Notes: generated by a model not told the origin, from the sequence alone. A DNA stretch of 64,000 nucleotides from an uncultured Candidatus Saccharibacteria bacterium (GCA_948851665.1 CAQOWG010000004.1:8472-72471); one strand, 5' to 3'. Shown: positions 43,729 through 52,953, numbered from the stretch's first letter. Translations and numbers: made by a program.

Positions 43729-44766
43729 TTAGTACCAGTGGTGTTGCCACCAATAATCCATAGCTTGTTGCCAGCCACCATAGCGCTTTGTGACATAATT
43801 GCTCATCCAACGGATTTGCGTGACGGGGTTGGTTTGCCAATCGTCGCCAAAACTAGCCATTTTGTTGCCTGGAAGAGACTGTGGAATGCCGTAAGCTCCA
43901 GAAGAAGGATTGGTGGCGTCAACACGGCAACCAGATTCATGATAGATCAACTCGAGAGCAGCCTCCAAATCTAGCTCCGATACTCCGGCTTCACGAGCCC
44001 AACCAGCGCACTGCTCACGTTCTGGCGGAATTGAAACCTTGGATCCGACGACAACAATCTCAGTGACCGGCTCGAGAATAATCTCTTCGGAAATGAGCGT
44101 ACGGGAAGTTTCTCGATTATCGACAAATTCAACGAGGTATTTGCTAATGCGACGACCGTCTTCACCAGCCCGTTCGAGATAAGTTTCGCCCTTAGCGAGG
44201 TTGGCGTCGTAACGCGTTTCGACCTTATAGGGTAAAGTTTCATTAACCGTAATAGTGCGGCCACCCTTGCGCTCAATGCGATAGGTCGAAACGGCGCCCG
44301 CTTCAAGGAAATTAGTATTGAACTCAACCGAAAATTCGTCACCGTCATAAACAGTCAGGCCAGCTTCGATTGCAATCTGCTTAGGATCGTAACTAGCAGT
44401 CATAATATAGTGACGCTCGAGCCCGTCAATCATAATAGCCGGGCGAGCACGGTGAATATTAACATTGTAATCACCGGTAATCATAGCATCGAGACTTGGC
44501 TCGACTAAGTCGGTTTCGGAAACCGTTATGCCAGCCTCTGAGAGGAGCTCGGCAACAGTCACGGATTTAGTCTTCACGACAAGGACCGTGCCTTGATCGT
44601 GAATTGTGACAAAGTAGTCTTCGTTGGTGGTCTTAATAGGAGTACCATCTTCGGCAAAAGCCTGACGGGGGGCAGCAAAAAAATGGCATGCCAAAAACGT
44701 GCCAAAGAGCGCAATTAGCGCGGCAGAAACCAGATATTGAAAACGGAATCGTTCAATTTTTAGCAT
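43729..44766 (-). CDS. Secreted DUF348-G5-transglycosylase (Rpf/YabE-like)
   Basis: The 345-residue protein has a signal/anchor (YLVSAALIALFGTFLACHFF), two DUF348 modules (about 45-130: TVLVVKTKSVTVAELLSEAG; QIAIEAGLTVYDGDEF), a G5-like domain (about 145-245), and a lysozyme-like transglycosylase domain at the end with ALELIYHESGCRVDATNPSS (catalytic Glu) and GAYGIPQSLPG. This is the plan of actinobacterial Rpf and Firmicutes YabE. It should cleave peptidoglycan, either its own or that of a host cell. GGTGG precedes the ATG and TGCTATAAT lies further upstream. It is followed by rsmA, like yabE-ksgA loci. Confidence 0.88.
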   Translation of the reverse strand: MLKIERFRFQYLVSAALIALFGTFLACHFFAAPRQAFAEDGTPIKTTNEDYFVTIHDQGTVLVVKTKSVTVAELLSEAGITVSETDLVEPSLDAMITGDYNVNIHRARPAIMIDGLERHYIMTASYDPKQIAIEAGLTVYDGDEFSVEFNTNFLEAGAVSTYRIERKGGRTITVNETLPYKVETRYDANLAKGETYLERAGEDGRRISKYLVEFVDNRETSRTLISEEIILEPVTEIVVVGSKVSIPPEREQCAGWAREAGVSELDLEAALELIYHESGCRVDATNPSSGAYGIPQSLPGNKMASFGDDWQTNPVTQIRWMSNYVTKRYGGWQQAMDYWWQHHWY

Positions 44767-44895
44767 AATTCCACCTTAATTATAGCATAAGTCTTCGACT
44801 TATACTGAAACATCGTCGCGCTCGAAACAATGCCCGAGTGTATTGCTTACTCGCTGCTCCTTGTTGTGGCAAACTTCAGATAGAAAGTATCGGCG

Positions 44896-46299
44896 CTAGC
44901 CGCGTTTAGTGCTGCTACGATGACGCAATTTAATAAGATAGAAAGCAGTGGCGATCTGAATAATCAAAAACAGTGCGGATAAGCCAAAAATGTAAGGTAG
45001 ACCGATTTCAAACATCTGACCACAAAGGAACATACCGATGGCGTTGCCGGTAGTATTGACAACGTGTTTTGTGGTGTTGTATTTGAGCTGATGGCGGTTG
45101 TCGACGGCATTGATGTAATAGCCATCGGTGATATTCTCATAGGATGTGGCGCTCAGAATTGTCCAGGTGAGTGCGATAAAGCACAAGAAAAGGTCACCTG
45201 AGAGAAAGGCGGAGGCGAAAATCAAAAAGCGAGTGCCGAATTTAATGATAATTGTTAGGTAATCATTTTTTGGAGTAAAATAGCGCAGAGCAAGAATACC
45301 CAGAGCATCGGCAGCAAGCCCCACCAACAGGAGGTACGTAGTCGCCATACCAGCCGAAAAGCCAAAAAAATCGGTCGCAATCAGCATCTGCAATCCGACA
45401 ACGGCCGTGTAAGCAATCCCGCCGACAAAGGTGTATAGCATATAGGTACGCTGAAGCTTGTGATTGAGGAGAAATTTAATAATTGAAAAACGACTAACTG
45501 GAGCAGTTTCGGTCATGGTGACGTTGGTGCGATACAGAATGCCAGCAGCAGCGACCGAGAAAATTGCAGCAATCATAAGACAAGTGTTGTAATCAACGAT
45601 AAAATTACCAACGGCGCGCCCAATCAAAACGCCGCCAATCAAAGTCCCGACATCACGAAAAAGGTATTCCACCAGCTTGCGGCGACTGTAGGTGCGATTG
45701 CTCTTCATGACGGTAGTAAGGAGTGGGTAAACACTTGAAACAACTAGCGAAGAAGTGATTACGTCTAGTGCAATACTGGCATCAATGAGAACGGTTTGAT
45801 CGGTATGATTGAGGAAAAAGAGTGACAGCAGATTGATAGCGCTGATAACGAGTGAAAGGGTCATAAAATTCTTGATACGCGCCATTTTGATGTAGCGACC
45901 AGCAATGATGACGCCGATAATCCCGAGCACCATACCAAAACTGACGAGATTACTAATGTCAGTAGCAGTGAACCCATTAGATTGTAACCAAAGTTGGCGG
46001 AAATTTTCCCAAATACCAGTGGAGATGCTAAAACAAGCTAACATAGCAAGAATTTGGCGCTCAAGACGAACTCGGCGCGGTGGCTTAGTGCGTAGACGTT
46101 TGCGCCGACGACTAATAGCGTCCATATATTCAATAATAGGATTCTGCCAGGTAGGTTGTTTAATCGCAGAATGTTGGTAGGGACGTTTAGCGATTTTTTG
46201 AGCAGAACGAGCGGTACGGCGAGTAGCTTTGGCTGCGAGACGAGTCGCTTTCTCAACCCGGCGCACTGATCTTTCCGCCTGCTTCACCCTTTTATCCAT
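44896..46299 (-). CDS. Major-facilitator-like membrane transporter
   Basis: The 467-residue product has a very basic N-terminus of about 75 residues (Lys/Arg/Ala-rich) followed by about 12 hydrophobic helices (for example LVSFGMVLGIIGVIIAGRYI, TFVGGIAYTAVVGLQMLIA, FLCFIALTWTILSATSYENI). The plan fits MFS transporters, but the substrate is unknown. TATAAT (46306-46311) lies six bases before the ATG at 46299, so leaderless; the longer frame from 46317 is not supported. Confidence 0.75.
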   Translation of the reverse strand: MDKRVKQAERSVRRVEKATRLAAKATRRTARSAQKIAKRPYQHSAIKQPTWQNPIIEYMDAISRRRKRLRTKPPRRVRLERQILAMLACFSISTGIWENFRQLWLQSNGFTATDISNLVSFGMVLGIIGVIIAGRYIKMARIKNFMTLSLVISAINLLSLFFLNHTDQTVLIDASIALDVITSSLVVSSVYPLLTTVMKSNRTYSRRKLVEYLFRDVGTLIGGVLIGRAVGNFIVDYNTCLMIAAIFSVAAAGILYRTNVTMTETAPVSRFSIIKFLLNHKLQRTYMLYTFVGGIAYTAVVGLQMLIATDFFGFSAGMATTYLLLVGLAADALGILALRYFTPKNDYLTIIIKFGTRFLIFASAFLSGDLFLCFIALTWTILSATSYENITDGYYINAVDNRHQLKYNTTKHVVNTTGNAIGMFLCGQMFEIGLPYIFGLSALFLIIQIATAFYLIKLRHRSSTKRG

Positions 46300-46360
46300 T
46301 TTCTCATTATAGCACAAGTGGTTTAACCTGGCAAAATGTTACCTAGTCTGATATAATGTA

Positions 46361-48421
46361 ATGGTGATAGAGAAGAAGCGAGGAATATCCCTGTTGAACC
46401 CGCAACAGGCAGAAGCGGTGGGGACTTTGTCGGGGCCAATTTTAATTTTGGCTGGAGCTGGCTCTGGCAAGACACGGGTCCTGACGCATCGGATTGCCAA
46501 TTTAATTGAGCATGGTGTACGGCCGGATCGAATTCTCGCGGTTACTTTTACAAATAAAGCCGCCAAGGAAATGCGCCTGAGGCTTTGGAAATTACTCCAG
46601 GGTGCAGATACGGAAGCCCCTAGGAGCTTTATGCCCTACATGGGAACTTTTCATGGTATTTGCGTGCGGTTGTTGCATATCGAGCATGAGGCGGCAGACT
46701 TGCCACAGAATTTCACAATTTATGATGCGGACGACCAGTTGTCTTTGGTACGGCGAATCATGCGCAAATTGAACTTGACCAGCGACAAAACACTGACACC
46801 TAAAATGGCGCTTGGTATTATTTCCGGCTATCAAAATGCAGGCGTCGCGCCGGCGGACGCGAAACGCGACGCGATTTACCCAAATCAAAAGAAGGTAGCA
46901 GAAGTATTCCAAGTCTACGAGCAGGAAAAACATGCTGCTGGGGCGCTGGATTTTGATGATTTATTGACACGGACAGCAAGCTTATTAGAAAAGAATAAAA
47001 TGGTGCGCAAAAAATGGCAGGAAAAGTTCCAGCATATTTTGATTGATGAGTACCAGGACACAAACGCAGTGCAGTACAAGTTAATAAAGTTGTTGGTAGG
47101 GCCGGAACGCAATATCTGCGTGGTGGGAGATGACTGGCAGTCAATTTATTCTTGGCGTGGTGCAGATTTTACGAATATTTTGAATTTTGAACGCGACTTT
47201 CCGGGCGCCAAGGTGATAAAACTTGAGCAAAATTATCGTAGCACTGGTAATATCTTGGCGGCATCACAGAAAATTATCAACCAAAACAAAACTCGAACCG
47301 ATAAAACTTTATTCACTGAGGCGGGGGATGGTAGTCCGATAACGATTGAGGGGGTGCAGGACGAAACGAGCGAGGCGAATTACGTAGCACGAACAATCTT
47401 GCGTTTGCAAAAGGAACGCGCAATGAGCTTTAGTGATTTTGCCGTACTTTACAGGACCAACGCTCAGTCATCGGCTTTTGAAAAAGCTTTTATCGCACTG
47501 AAAATTCCTTATAAAATCATTGGCGGCATGCGTTTTTATGATCGCAAAGAAGTGAAAGATGTGTTGGCAATTCTAAAACTAGTGATGAATCCGCACGACG
47601 TAGTGAGCTTTGAGCGAATCGTCAAAAACGTATTGTCTGGCGTAGGTCAAACTTCAGCAGAGAAGGTATTGGCTTACCTTTCACAGCATCCGGAAGTAGA
47701 TTTAGAGGAGATTGGTGCAGTAATTGCAGAAATTGGGCTAACGGCAAAAGCACGCATGGCAGTATTGAATGTAGTAAATTTTCTAAAAGAAATCCATCAG
47801 CAAGAACTGCCGCCCGTAGAAGTGGTGGAAAAAGCAGTGCGCCACTTTGGCTTTGCGGAACTTTTAAACGCTGGAACACCGGAAGGCGATGAACGAATGC
47901 AAAACTTGGAAGTACTCGCCTCAAACGCTAGCGTTTATGATACCATGGAGGAGTTTCTAGAGGATGCGGCATTGCTTAGCTCAGCAGATGAAGCGTCTGA
48001 GCATGACACAGCGACTTTAATGACCCTACACGCCGCAAAGGGTCTGGAATTTCCGGTCGTTTTCGTTGTGGGGCTGGAGGAAGGATTGTTCCCAAGCAGC
48101 CGTTCCGAGGGCGACGACGAGAGGCTGGAAGAGGAACGACGCTTGGCTTATGTAGGAATGACGCGAGCGATGCAAGATCTCTTTTTAACTTTCGCAGGTT
48201 CGCGCTACAGTTTTTCTGGGCGTAATTATAATATGCCGTCGCGGTTTTTATTGGAGCTTGGCTACAATCCTTACGGCACAGGTACATTTGGTGAATCTGG
48301 TGAGTATAGTACAAAAAGTGAATTCGGCATCCTGGGGGGAGATCCGGATGGCGAATTTTCCGATGGTGACTTCACGGATGATCCATTTCCAGAAGACGTG
48401 CCGGTGTGGGATCAATACTAG
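46361..48421 (+). CDS. pcrA: UvrD/PcrA-type DNA helicase
   Basis: The 686-residue superfamily 1 helicase shows Q-motif LLNPQQAEAV, motif I LAGAGSGKTRVLTHRI, motif Ia FTNKAAKEM, motif II ILIDEYQDTN, motif III VVGDDWQSIYSWRGAD, motif IV EQNYRSTGNI and motif VI YVGMTRAMQDLFLTFA. It unwinds DNA in repair and replication restart. TATAAT (46352-46357) is three bases from the ATG at 46361 and six from an in-frame GTG at 46364; by the spacing rule seen in neighbouring genes, the GTG may be the true leaderless start. The acidic C-terminal tail lacks the typical Tudor-like domain. Confidence 0.92.
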   Translation: MVIEKKRGISLLNPQQAEAVGTLSGPILILAGAGSGKTRVLTHRIANLIEHGVRPDRILAVTFTNKAAKEMRLRLWKLLQGADTEAPRSFMPYMGTFHGICVRLLHIEHEAADLPQNFTIYDADDQLSLVRRIMRKLNLTSDKTLTPKMALGIISGYQNAGVAPADAKRDAIYPNQKKVAEVFQVYEQEKHAAGALDFDDLLTRTASLLEKNKMVRKKWQEKFQHILIDEYQDTNAVQYKLIKLLVGPERNICVVGDDWQSIYSWRGADFTNILNFERDFPGAKVIKLEQNYRSTGNILAASQKIINQNKTRTDKTLFTEAGDGSPITIEGVQDETSEANYVARTILRLQKERAMSFSDFAVLYRTNAQSSAFEKAFIALKIPYKIIGGMRFYDRKEVKDVLAILKLVMNPHDVVSFERIVKNVLSGVGQTSAEKVLAYLSQHPEVDLEEIGAVIAEIGLTAKARMAVLNVVNFLKEIHQQELPPVEVVEKAVRHFGFAELLNAGTPEGDERMQNLEVLASNASVYDTMEEFLEDAALLSSADEASEHDTATLMTLHAAKGLEFPVVFVVGLEEGLFPSSRSEGDDERLEEERRLAYVGMTRAMQDLFLTFAGSRYSFSGRNYNMPSRFLLELGYNPYGTGTFGESGEYSTKSEFGILGGDPDGEFSDGDFTDDPFPEDVPVWDQY

Positions 48422-48426
48422 AAACT

Positions 48427-48455
48427 AAAATCCCCCGGACGACGCGGGGGATTTT
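48427..48455. terminator. Bidirectional terminator between pcrA and alaS
   Basis: AAAATCCCCC (48427-48436) pairs with GGGGGATTTT (48446-48455) around a ten-base loop; T runs exist on both strands. Confidence 0.85.
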
Positions 48456-48471
48456 GATGGCGTATTAGGGA

Positions 48472-50442
48472 CTATTCTAGGATAGCCTTGATGCGTCGAA
48501 CACCAGCACTGGAAGATTCTTCTTTGGTGATTTTGAAATGACCAAGTTCGCTAGTACGTTCGACATGAGGGCCACCACAGATCTCGATAGAGGTCCAGCG
48601 TGGCTCCTGCGTCGCGACGGGTGAGCCAGTCTCATCTGAAGATTCGCCTTGGCCCAGCCCCGGCTTATTTAGTCGCTCCTCAGTAGCCACACCTGAGTCA
48701 CCGATCATATATACAGTTACCCTGTCGGGATAACGGTCGCGGAAGCTACCATGAGCGTGAAGTTCGTCAAAAGCGTAGTCCTTATCATACTCAGCATGGA
48801 CAACTGGCAAATCGGCCTCAATCCACTGATTGACGAGATTTTCAACGGCAGTGATTTCTTCGGGAGTCATCTTGTGGTCGATATTGAAGTCGAAACGCAA
48901 ACGCTCAGGCGTGAGATTGGAACCTTTTTGATTGATGCCTGGATCAATCACTTGTTGAAGCGCAGCCAACAAGAGATGGCAGGCAGTATGATATTTGACG
49001 GTCTGGTCGCTAGTGTCGGAGAGGCCACCCTTGAACATGCCTTTACTGGCAGTTTTGCTACGCTCGCGCTGCTCGGTGAGGGCCTGTTCAAATTCATCTT
49101 GGTAATCGTCGGTCAACTTAAGACCTTTTTTGTAAACTTCGTCGACGCTGATTTCGAGCGGGAAGCCATAAGTATCCTGTAGCATAAAGAGGTCGCGACC
49201 AGAAATAGCATTACAAGATTTTGCGATTTTGTCAAGTTCTTTGACGCCTTTCATGATGGTCTTTCTGAAAGCGTTTTCTTCTTTGGTCAAAACTTCGAGA
49301 ACATTGGCGCGATAAGGCAAGATATCATCGGAAAGTTCGGTATAATTCTCGGCAATAACTGGGATGATTTCGGCGAGGAAGTCCTGGCCAATGCCAAGGT
49401 CGAGCGCGCGAAGAACCGCACGGCGCACTAGGCGGCGCAGTGCATAACCCTGAGCTTTGTTGCTAGGTACGAGACCTTGCGCAGCGAGCAGATAAGCGCC
49501 ACGCAGATGGTCGGCGATAATGCGCATTTCGTCGGTATTGGTTTCGTATTTTTTGTGAGAAAGTTCTTCTAGTTTTTCGATAATCGGCGCCATTAGAGAA
49601 ATCCGGAAGACGTCAAAGCTATCCATAGCTGCCGCGGCAAGACGCTCAAGACCGCCACCAAAATCGACGTTCTTATGTTCCAGCTCGGAGAAAGTGCCAT
49701 CTTCGTTGCGTTTGTACTGCATGAAAACTTGATTGCCGATTTCCATAAAGCGGGCGCCGTCACTGGCGGGATGCGCCTGACCATATTTCTCGACATCCTG
49801 CTTGTCCTCGCCGAAGTCATAAAAGACTTCTGAGTCGGGACCGCAGGGGTCGCCAAGTGGCGTGGTCTCGATACCACCGCCACGGCTCCACCAGTTTTCT
49901 TTGTCGTCATAGAAGAAAATTCTTTCACCAGGCTTGATTCCCCGTTCATCGCCGTTTGTGGCGGAACCGATTTCGGCAATTTTGGCTTCAATACCAGCTT
50001 TTTTGAAGACTTCCTGCCAGATTTCGGCAGCCTCAGTGTCTTTTGGAATGCCATATTTTTCGTTGCCGATAAAGCAAGTAACGTAAATACGCGAAGGATC
50101 GAGACCGATTTCTTCAGTCAGGAACGCAAAATAGTTCTCGATTTGCTCTTTTTTGAAATAGTCACCGAGCGACCAGTTGCCAAGCATTTCGAAAACGGTA
50201 GTGTGCCGAGGATCGCCAACATCCTCGATGTCTTGCAGGCGCATGGACGGCTGAGAGTCGCAAAGACGAGTGCCTTCGGGATGAGGTTGGCCTAGCAGAT
50301 AGGGCAAAAGTGGCTGCATACCGGAACCAGTAAAAAGCGTAGTCGGGTCGTTCTCGAGTACCAAGGGAGCTGGCGGGATCACCTTGTGGCCGTGCTTAAC
50401 TTGAAAATCGAGGAATTTTTGACGTATTTCATTTGCATTCAT
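48472..50442 (-). CDS. alaS: Alanyl-tRNA synthetase, short form
   Basis: The 656-residue protein has the class II catalytic domain (FLDFQVKHGHKVIPPAPLVL, LLPYLLGQPHPEG, LGNWSLGDYFKKE), the tRNA-recognition region (LRRLVRRAVLRALDLG) and the editing domain with HTACHLLLAAL (HxxxH) and CGGPHV plus SSAGVRRIKA at the end. The C-Ala domain of the usual 870-residue enzyme is absent. Next to the editing CGGPH motif, residues about 584-614 come from a 91-bp palindromic insert (48600-48690) and are foreign to the family. TATAAT (50449-50454) is six bases before the ATG, so leaderless. Confidence 0.93.
   Translation of the reverse strand: MNANEIRQKFLDFQVKHGHKVIPPAPLVLENDPTTLFTGSGMQPLLPYLLGQPHPEGTRLCDSQPSMRLQDIEDVGDPRHTTVFEMLGNWSLGDYFKKEQIENYFAFLTEEIGLDPSRIYVTCFIGNEKYGIPKDTEAAEIWQEVFKKAGIEAKIAEIGSATNGDERGIKPGERIFFYDDKENWWSRGGGIETTPLGDPCGPDSEVFYDFGEDKQDVEKYGQAHPASDGARFMEIGNQVFMQYKRNEDGTFSELEHKNVDFGGGLERLAAAAMDSFDVFRISLMAPIIEKLEELSHKKYETNTDEMRIIADHLRGAYLLAAQGLVPSNKAQGYALRRLVRRAVLRALDLGIGQDFLAEIIPVIAENYTELSDDILPYRANVLEVLTKEENAFRKTIMKGVKELDKIAKSCNAISGRDLFMLQDTYGFPLEISVDEVYKKGLKLTDDYQDEFEQALTEQRERSKTASKGMFKGGLSDTSDQTVKYHTACHLLLAALQQVIDPGINQKGSNLTPERLRFDFNIDHKMTPEEITAVENLVNQWIEADLPVVHAEYDKDYAFDELHAHGSFRDRYPDRVTVYMIGDSGVATEERLNKPGLGQGESSDETGSPVATQEPRWTSIEICGGPHVERTSELGHFKITKEESSSAGVRRIKAILE
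48600..48690. repeat. Palindromic insert inside alaS
   Basis: Arms 48600-48618 and 48672-48690 match as inverted repeats in 15 of 19 positions (GTGGCT ... AGCCAC at the ends). The core contains GGCCCAGCCCCGG, only loosely similar to the family 2 core GGGCCAGCGCCCCGG. It is translated in frame and interrupts the segment before the CGGPH motif. Confidence 0.7.
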
Positions 50443-50472
50443 ATCTATATTATATCACGAATCCGGGGCATG

Positions 50473-50504
50473 AAAAAGCCCGCAACAACTGGTGGTGCGG
50501 GCTT
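50473..50504 (-). terminator. Terminator of the 50512 gene
   Basis: AAGCCCGCA (50476-50484) pairs with TGCGGGCTT (50496-50504), and on the minus strand TTTTT follows. Confidence 0.85.
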
Positions 50505-50511
50505 GGGTAGA

Positions 50512-51042
50512 CTAGAACACCCAGCGTATTTTGCACTTTTCGATAACTGCATCGCATAAAAGCCGCAGGCTAACAATGATTGCACCCAGCCAAGCCAAGA
50601 TGCCACCAGAATAGATTGCGATATCTATACCAGTCTGGCCAAGCACGATGCCAACGATAGACATGATGATGGCGAGCCCCACCAATACCCCCATAGATAC
50701 AAAAGCAGTGCCGTTTACTACGTCAATCCTCATCTGCTTGAGGCCTCTCAGCCCATCCGTAAAAATACTACGCGAGTGCGCATAGACCGGCTTCAGAGAC
50801 GCGAGACGTTCGTAACATTTTTCCATGAAAGCTATTACTATTAGTCCCGGTAGCCACATGACGCCCAGCATAAAAGCCGATGTGATCAGGCAGAGCATCA
50901 ACGAGCCTGCGTTGGCCGTGACGAAATCGGTAACACCCATCACTACTATCAGATAGAAGTATAGGACTGTTACGATTGTGCTCCATGTTTCCATCATGTC
51001 AGCATAATGCGGCTCTCTTGCCATTATTTCTGTTCTTTTCAT
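50512..51042 (-). CDS. Small membrane protein, unknown
   Basis: The 176-residue protein has four predicted transmembrane helices (TIVTVLYFYLIVVMGVTDFV, GSLMLCLITSAFMLGVMWLP, FVSMGVLVGLAIIMSIVGIV, IDIAIYSGGILAWLGAIIVS) with a cytoplasmic loop of about 40 residues. AAGGGGGAACC precedes the ATG. The gene has a TTGACA/TACAAT promoter (51149-51177) and a leader of about 100 bases in which CGCACA/TGTGCG encloses an ATTCTAG-AACA-CTAGAAT hairpin. I do not recognise a family. Confidence 0.7.
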   Translation of the reverse strand: MKRTEIMAREPHYADMMETWSTIVTVLYFYLIVVMGVTDFVTANAGSLMLCLITSAFMLGVMWLPGLIVIAFMEKCYERLASLKPVYAHSRSIFTDGLRGLKQMRIDVVNGTAFVSMGVLVGLAIIMSIVGIVLGQTGIDIAIYSGGILAWLGAIIVSLRLLCDAVIEKCKIRWVF

Positions 51043-51148
51043 CTTGGTTCCCCCTTGAGATTAATTTTTCAGTCAAAACCGCACAAAATCGGTCATTCTA
51101 GTGTTCTAGAATAGATTGCTAATGTGCGAAGTTTTGCCTTATACTACC

Positions 51149-51177
51149 ATTGTATCACAGATTGCGTATTTTGTCAA
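51149..51177 (-). promoter_or_regulatory. Promoter of the 50512 gene
   Basis: On the minus strand TTGACA (51172-51177) and TACAAT (51149-51154) are 17 bases apart, giving a leader of about 100 bases. Confidence 0.8.
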
Positions 51178-51248
51178 CCATAAACGTCTATTTTGGGTAA
51201 TTTTTCTGCCTTTTTGGCAAAGTTCGCCAAGATTCTATCCCTCTAAAC

Positions 51249-51278
51249 AAAAGATGAGGAGTTCCTATGGAACTCCTC
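51249..51278 (-). terminator. Terminator of the purine permease gene
   Basis: GAGGAGTTCC (51256-51265) and GGAACTCCTC (51269-51278) form a perfect ten-pair stem; the minus strand continues ATCTTTTG. A second palindrome, CTATCTGCAGATAG, lies at 51284-51297. Confidence 0.8.
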
Positions 51279-51301
51279 GCACTGCTATCTGCAGATAGCG
51301 C

Positions 51302-52771
51302 TTACAGCCAGATGTACTTACAGATGAAGACGATTGTCACGCAGGCCATAACAACGCTGACTGGTCCAGTCTTGATCGGCTTCAGTTTGAAGTCATCTTC
51401 CCTGTCGAGCAACGTATAGTTCAACGCCTCAAACAGAGTGTTGGCTGCTTTACCAATGAGGTTCAGAATTACATATGATACAATACCAAAAGCGATGCCT
51501 TCGGAAATACTGTAAAACACCACCATGCTGATCACGCATAAGAACACGGGGATCCGCTCCAGATAGTCGTCGATGCCGTCAAACTCGAACTTACTGATAT
51601 TGGAGAACATCATCACTCCCACAATCAGCAAAGCCGGAGCCGTCGCAAAAGACGGAATTGAGGTAAAAACTGACGATGCCAACACAGAGACAAGGAACCA
51701 AATGCCTGTAACTACCGCTGTTAAGCCGGTACGACCACCCGCTACGATGCCCAACACTGATTCGACGAAGGTCGTAATAGTGGAAGTCCCGAGTATTGCG
51801 CCAACGGTAGTACCAATGGCGTCAGCCGTCAGGGCTTCGCGTGCGTTCGGCAGCCTGCCTTCCTCGTCCAACATATTACCTGCAATAGCGCCACCCGTCA
51901 ATGTCCCCATCGTATCGAAGAAGTCAACAAACAAGAACGAGATTACTACACCGATAAACTGCAAAATATCCTGCCATCCGTGAAAATCGGTTGCGGCCTG
52001 AAAGCATTTGCCAAAGGTCAAGCCCAATGCGCCGAAGTCCGGCAGCGACAACTGCGGATAAAGCGAGTAATATCCAGCCTCGAAGTCCGGGATATAGGCT
52101 CCGCCCATCTGACAAAAGATTCCCACCAACCATGTAGCAAAGATACCAATCAGCATTGCACCGGGCACTTTGAAAGCCAACAATGTACCAGTGATGACAA
52201 TCCCAATCAAGAATAACAGAATGGTAATGCCTGCAGAATGGAAGTTGGCGGTAAAATCTGCGATGGTGACCAAGGTTGCTCCGTCAGCTACGGCAATATG
52301 GACATTCTGGAAACCGATAAAGGCGATAAACAGCCCAATTCCCAATGAAACGGCAACTTTGAGGTTGTGCGGAATAGCATTGAAGATTGCTTCGCGAAGA
52401 CCACAGCGCGACAGGATGACGAAAATGATGCCCTCGACGAAAACCGCCAGTAAAGCCTTCTCCCACGGGTAGCCCATGCCGATGACTACGGTGTAGGCGA
52501 AAAAGGCATTCAATCCCATACCGGCAGACATTGCAAACGGCAGATTGGCCATCATTCCCATACAGAAGGTACCTACGGCCGAAGCCAAACAGGTCGCCAA
52601 CATAACTGCGGTTGAGTCCATACCGGCGGCGCTCAAGATGTTAGGGTTGACCGCCAGAATATAAGCCATACCGAAATAGATCAGCGTACCAGCCGTGAAC
52701 TCCTTCTTGATAGTTGTATCGTGTTGCGTGAGCTTGAACTTTCGATCAAGCATGAGGGAAAAAGTATTCAT
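51302..52771 (-). CDS. AzgA-like NCS2 purine permease
   Basis: The 489-residue membrane protein has the AzgA/PbuG pattern: TAGTLIYFGMAYILAVNPNI, FAMSAGMGLNAFFAYTVV (family motif with the GMGLNAFFAY signature), GIGLFIAFIGFQNVHI and FLFVDFFDTMGTLTGGAI. It should import adenine, guanine or hypoxanthine with protons, fitting an organism dependent on nucleobase salvage. AAAGGAGAGG precedes the ATG. The promoter lies at 52847-52875 and the leader has a GGGGTC/GACCCC hairpin. Such permeases are common in gut Firmicutes; acquisition by transfer is possible but unproven. Confidence 0.9.
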   Translation of the reverse strand: MNTFSLMLDRKFKLTQHDTTIKKEFTAGTLIYFGMAYILAVNPNILSAAGMDSTAVMLATCLASAVGTFCMGMMANLPFAMSAGMGLNAFFAYTVVIGMGYPWEKALLAVFVEGIIFVILSRCGLREAIFNAIPHNLKVAVSLGIGLFIAFIGFQNVHIAVADGATLVTIADFTANFHSAGITILLFLIGIVITGTLLAFKVPGAMLIGIFATWLVGIFCQMGGAYIPDFEAGYYSLYPQLSLPDFGALGLTFGKCFQAATDFHGWQDILQFIGVVISFLFVDFFDTMGTLTGGAIAGNMLDEEGRLPNAREALTADAIGTTVGAILGTSTITTFVESVLGIVAGGRTGLTAVVTGIWFLVSVLASSVFTSIPSFATAPALLIVGVMMFSNISKFEFDGIDDYLERIPVFLCVISMVVFYSISEGIAFGIVSYVILNLIGKAANTLFEALNYTLLDREDDFKLKPIKTGPVSVVMACVTIVFICKYIWL

Positions 52772-52809
52772 ACTTATCCTCTCCTTTCTAAAGATGCAAC
52801 AGTGTCCTT

Positions 52810-52875
52810 GGGGTCTTCCTTCGCGACCCCTGAGAATGTTATCTTTATTTTACTAAAATCTACCCGAAACGTCAA
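52810..52875 (-). promoter_or_regulatory. Promoter and hairpin leader of the purine permease
   Basis: On the minus strand TTGACG (52870-52875) and TAAAAT (52847-52852) are 17 bases apart. In the roughly 70-base leader, GGGGTC pairs with GACCCC (52810-52830, loop GCGAAGGAA), flanked by unpaired segments and an outer AACA/TGTT. The arrangement could be a purine-sensing element; no known class is recognised. Confidence 0.5.
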
Positions 52876-52891
52876 TTTCTTGGCAAAATGC

Positions 52892-52920
52892 TTGACTTTT
52901 TTAATAAAGTATGCTACAAT
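52892..52920 (+). promoter_or_regulatory. Consensus promoter pointing antisense into mnmA
   Basis: TTGACT (52892-52897) and TACAAT (52915-52920) with TATGC before it are 17 bases apart. The only genes ahead are on the minus strand, so the transcript would be antisense to the 3' part of mnmA. It overlaps the permease promoter region divergently. Confidence 0.5.
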
Positions 52921-52953
52921 GATAGTAGAGAGTTGTTTAGTATATCTTTGGTG

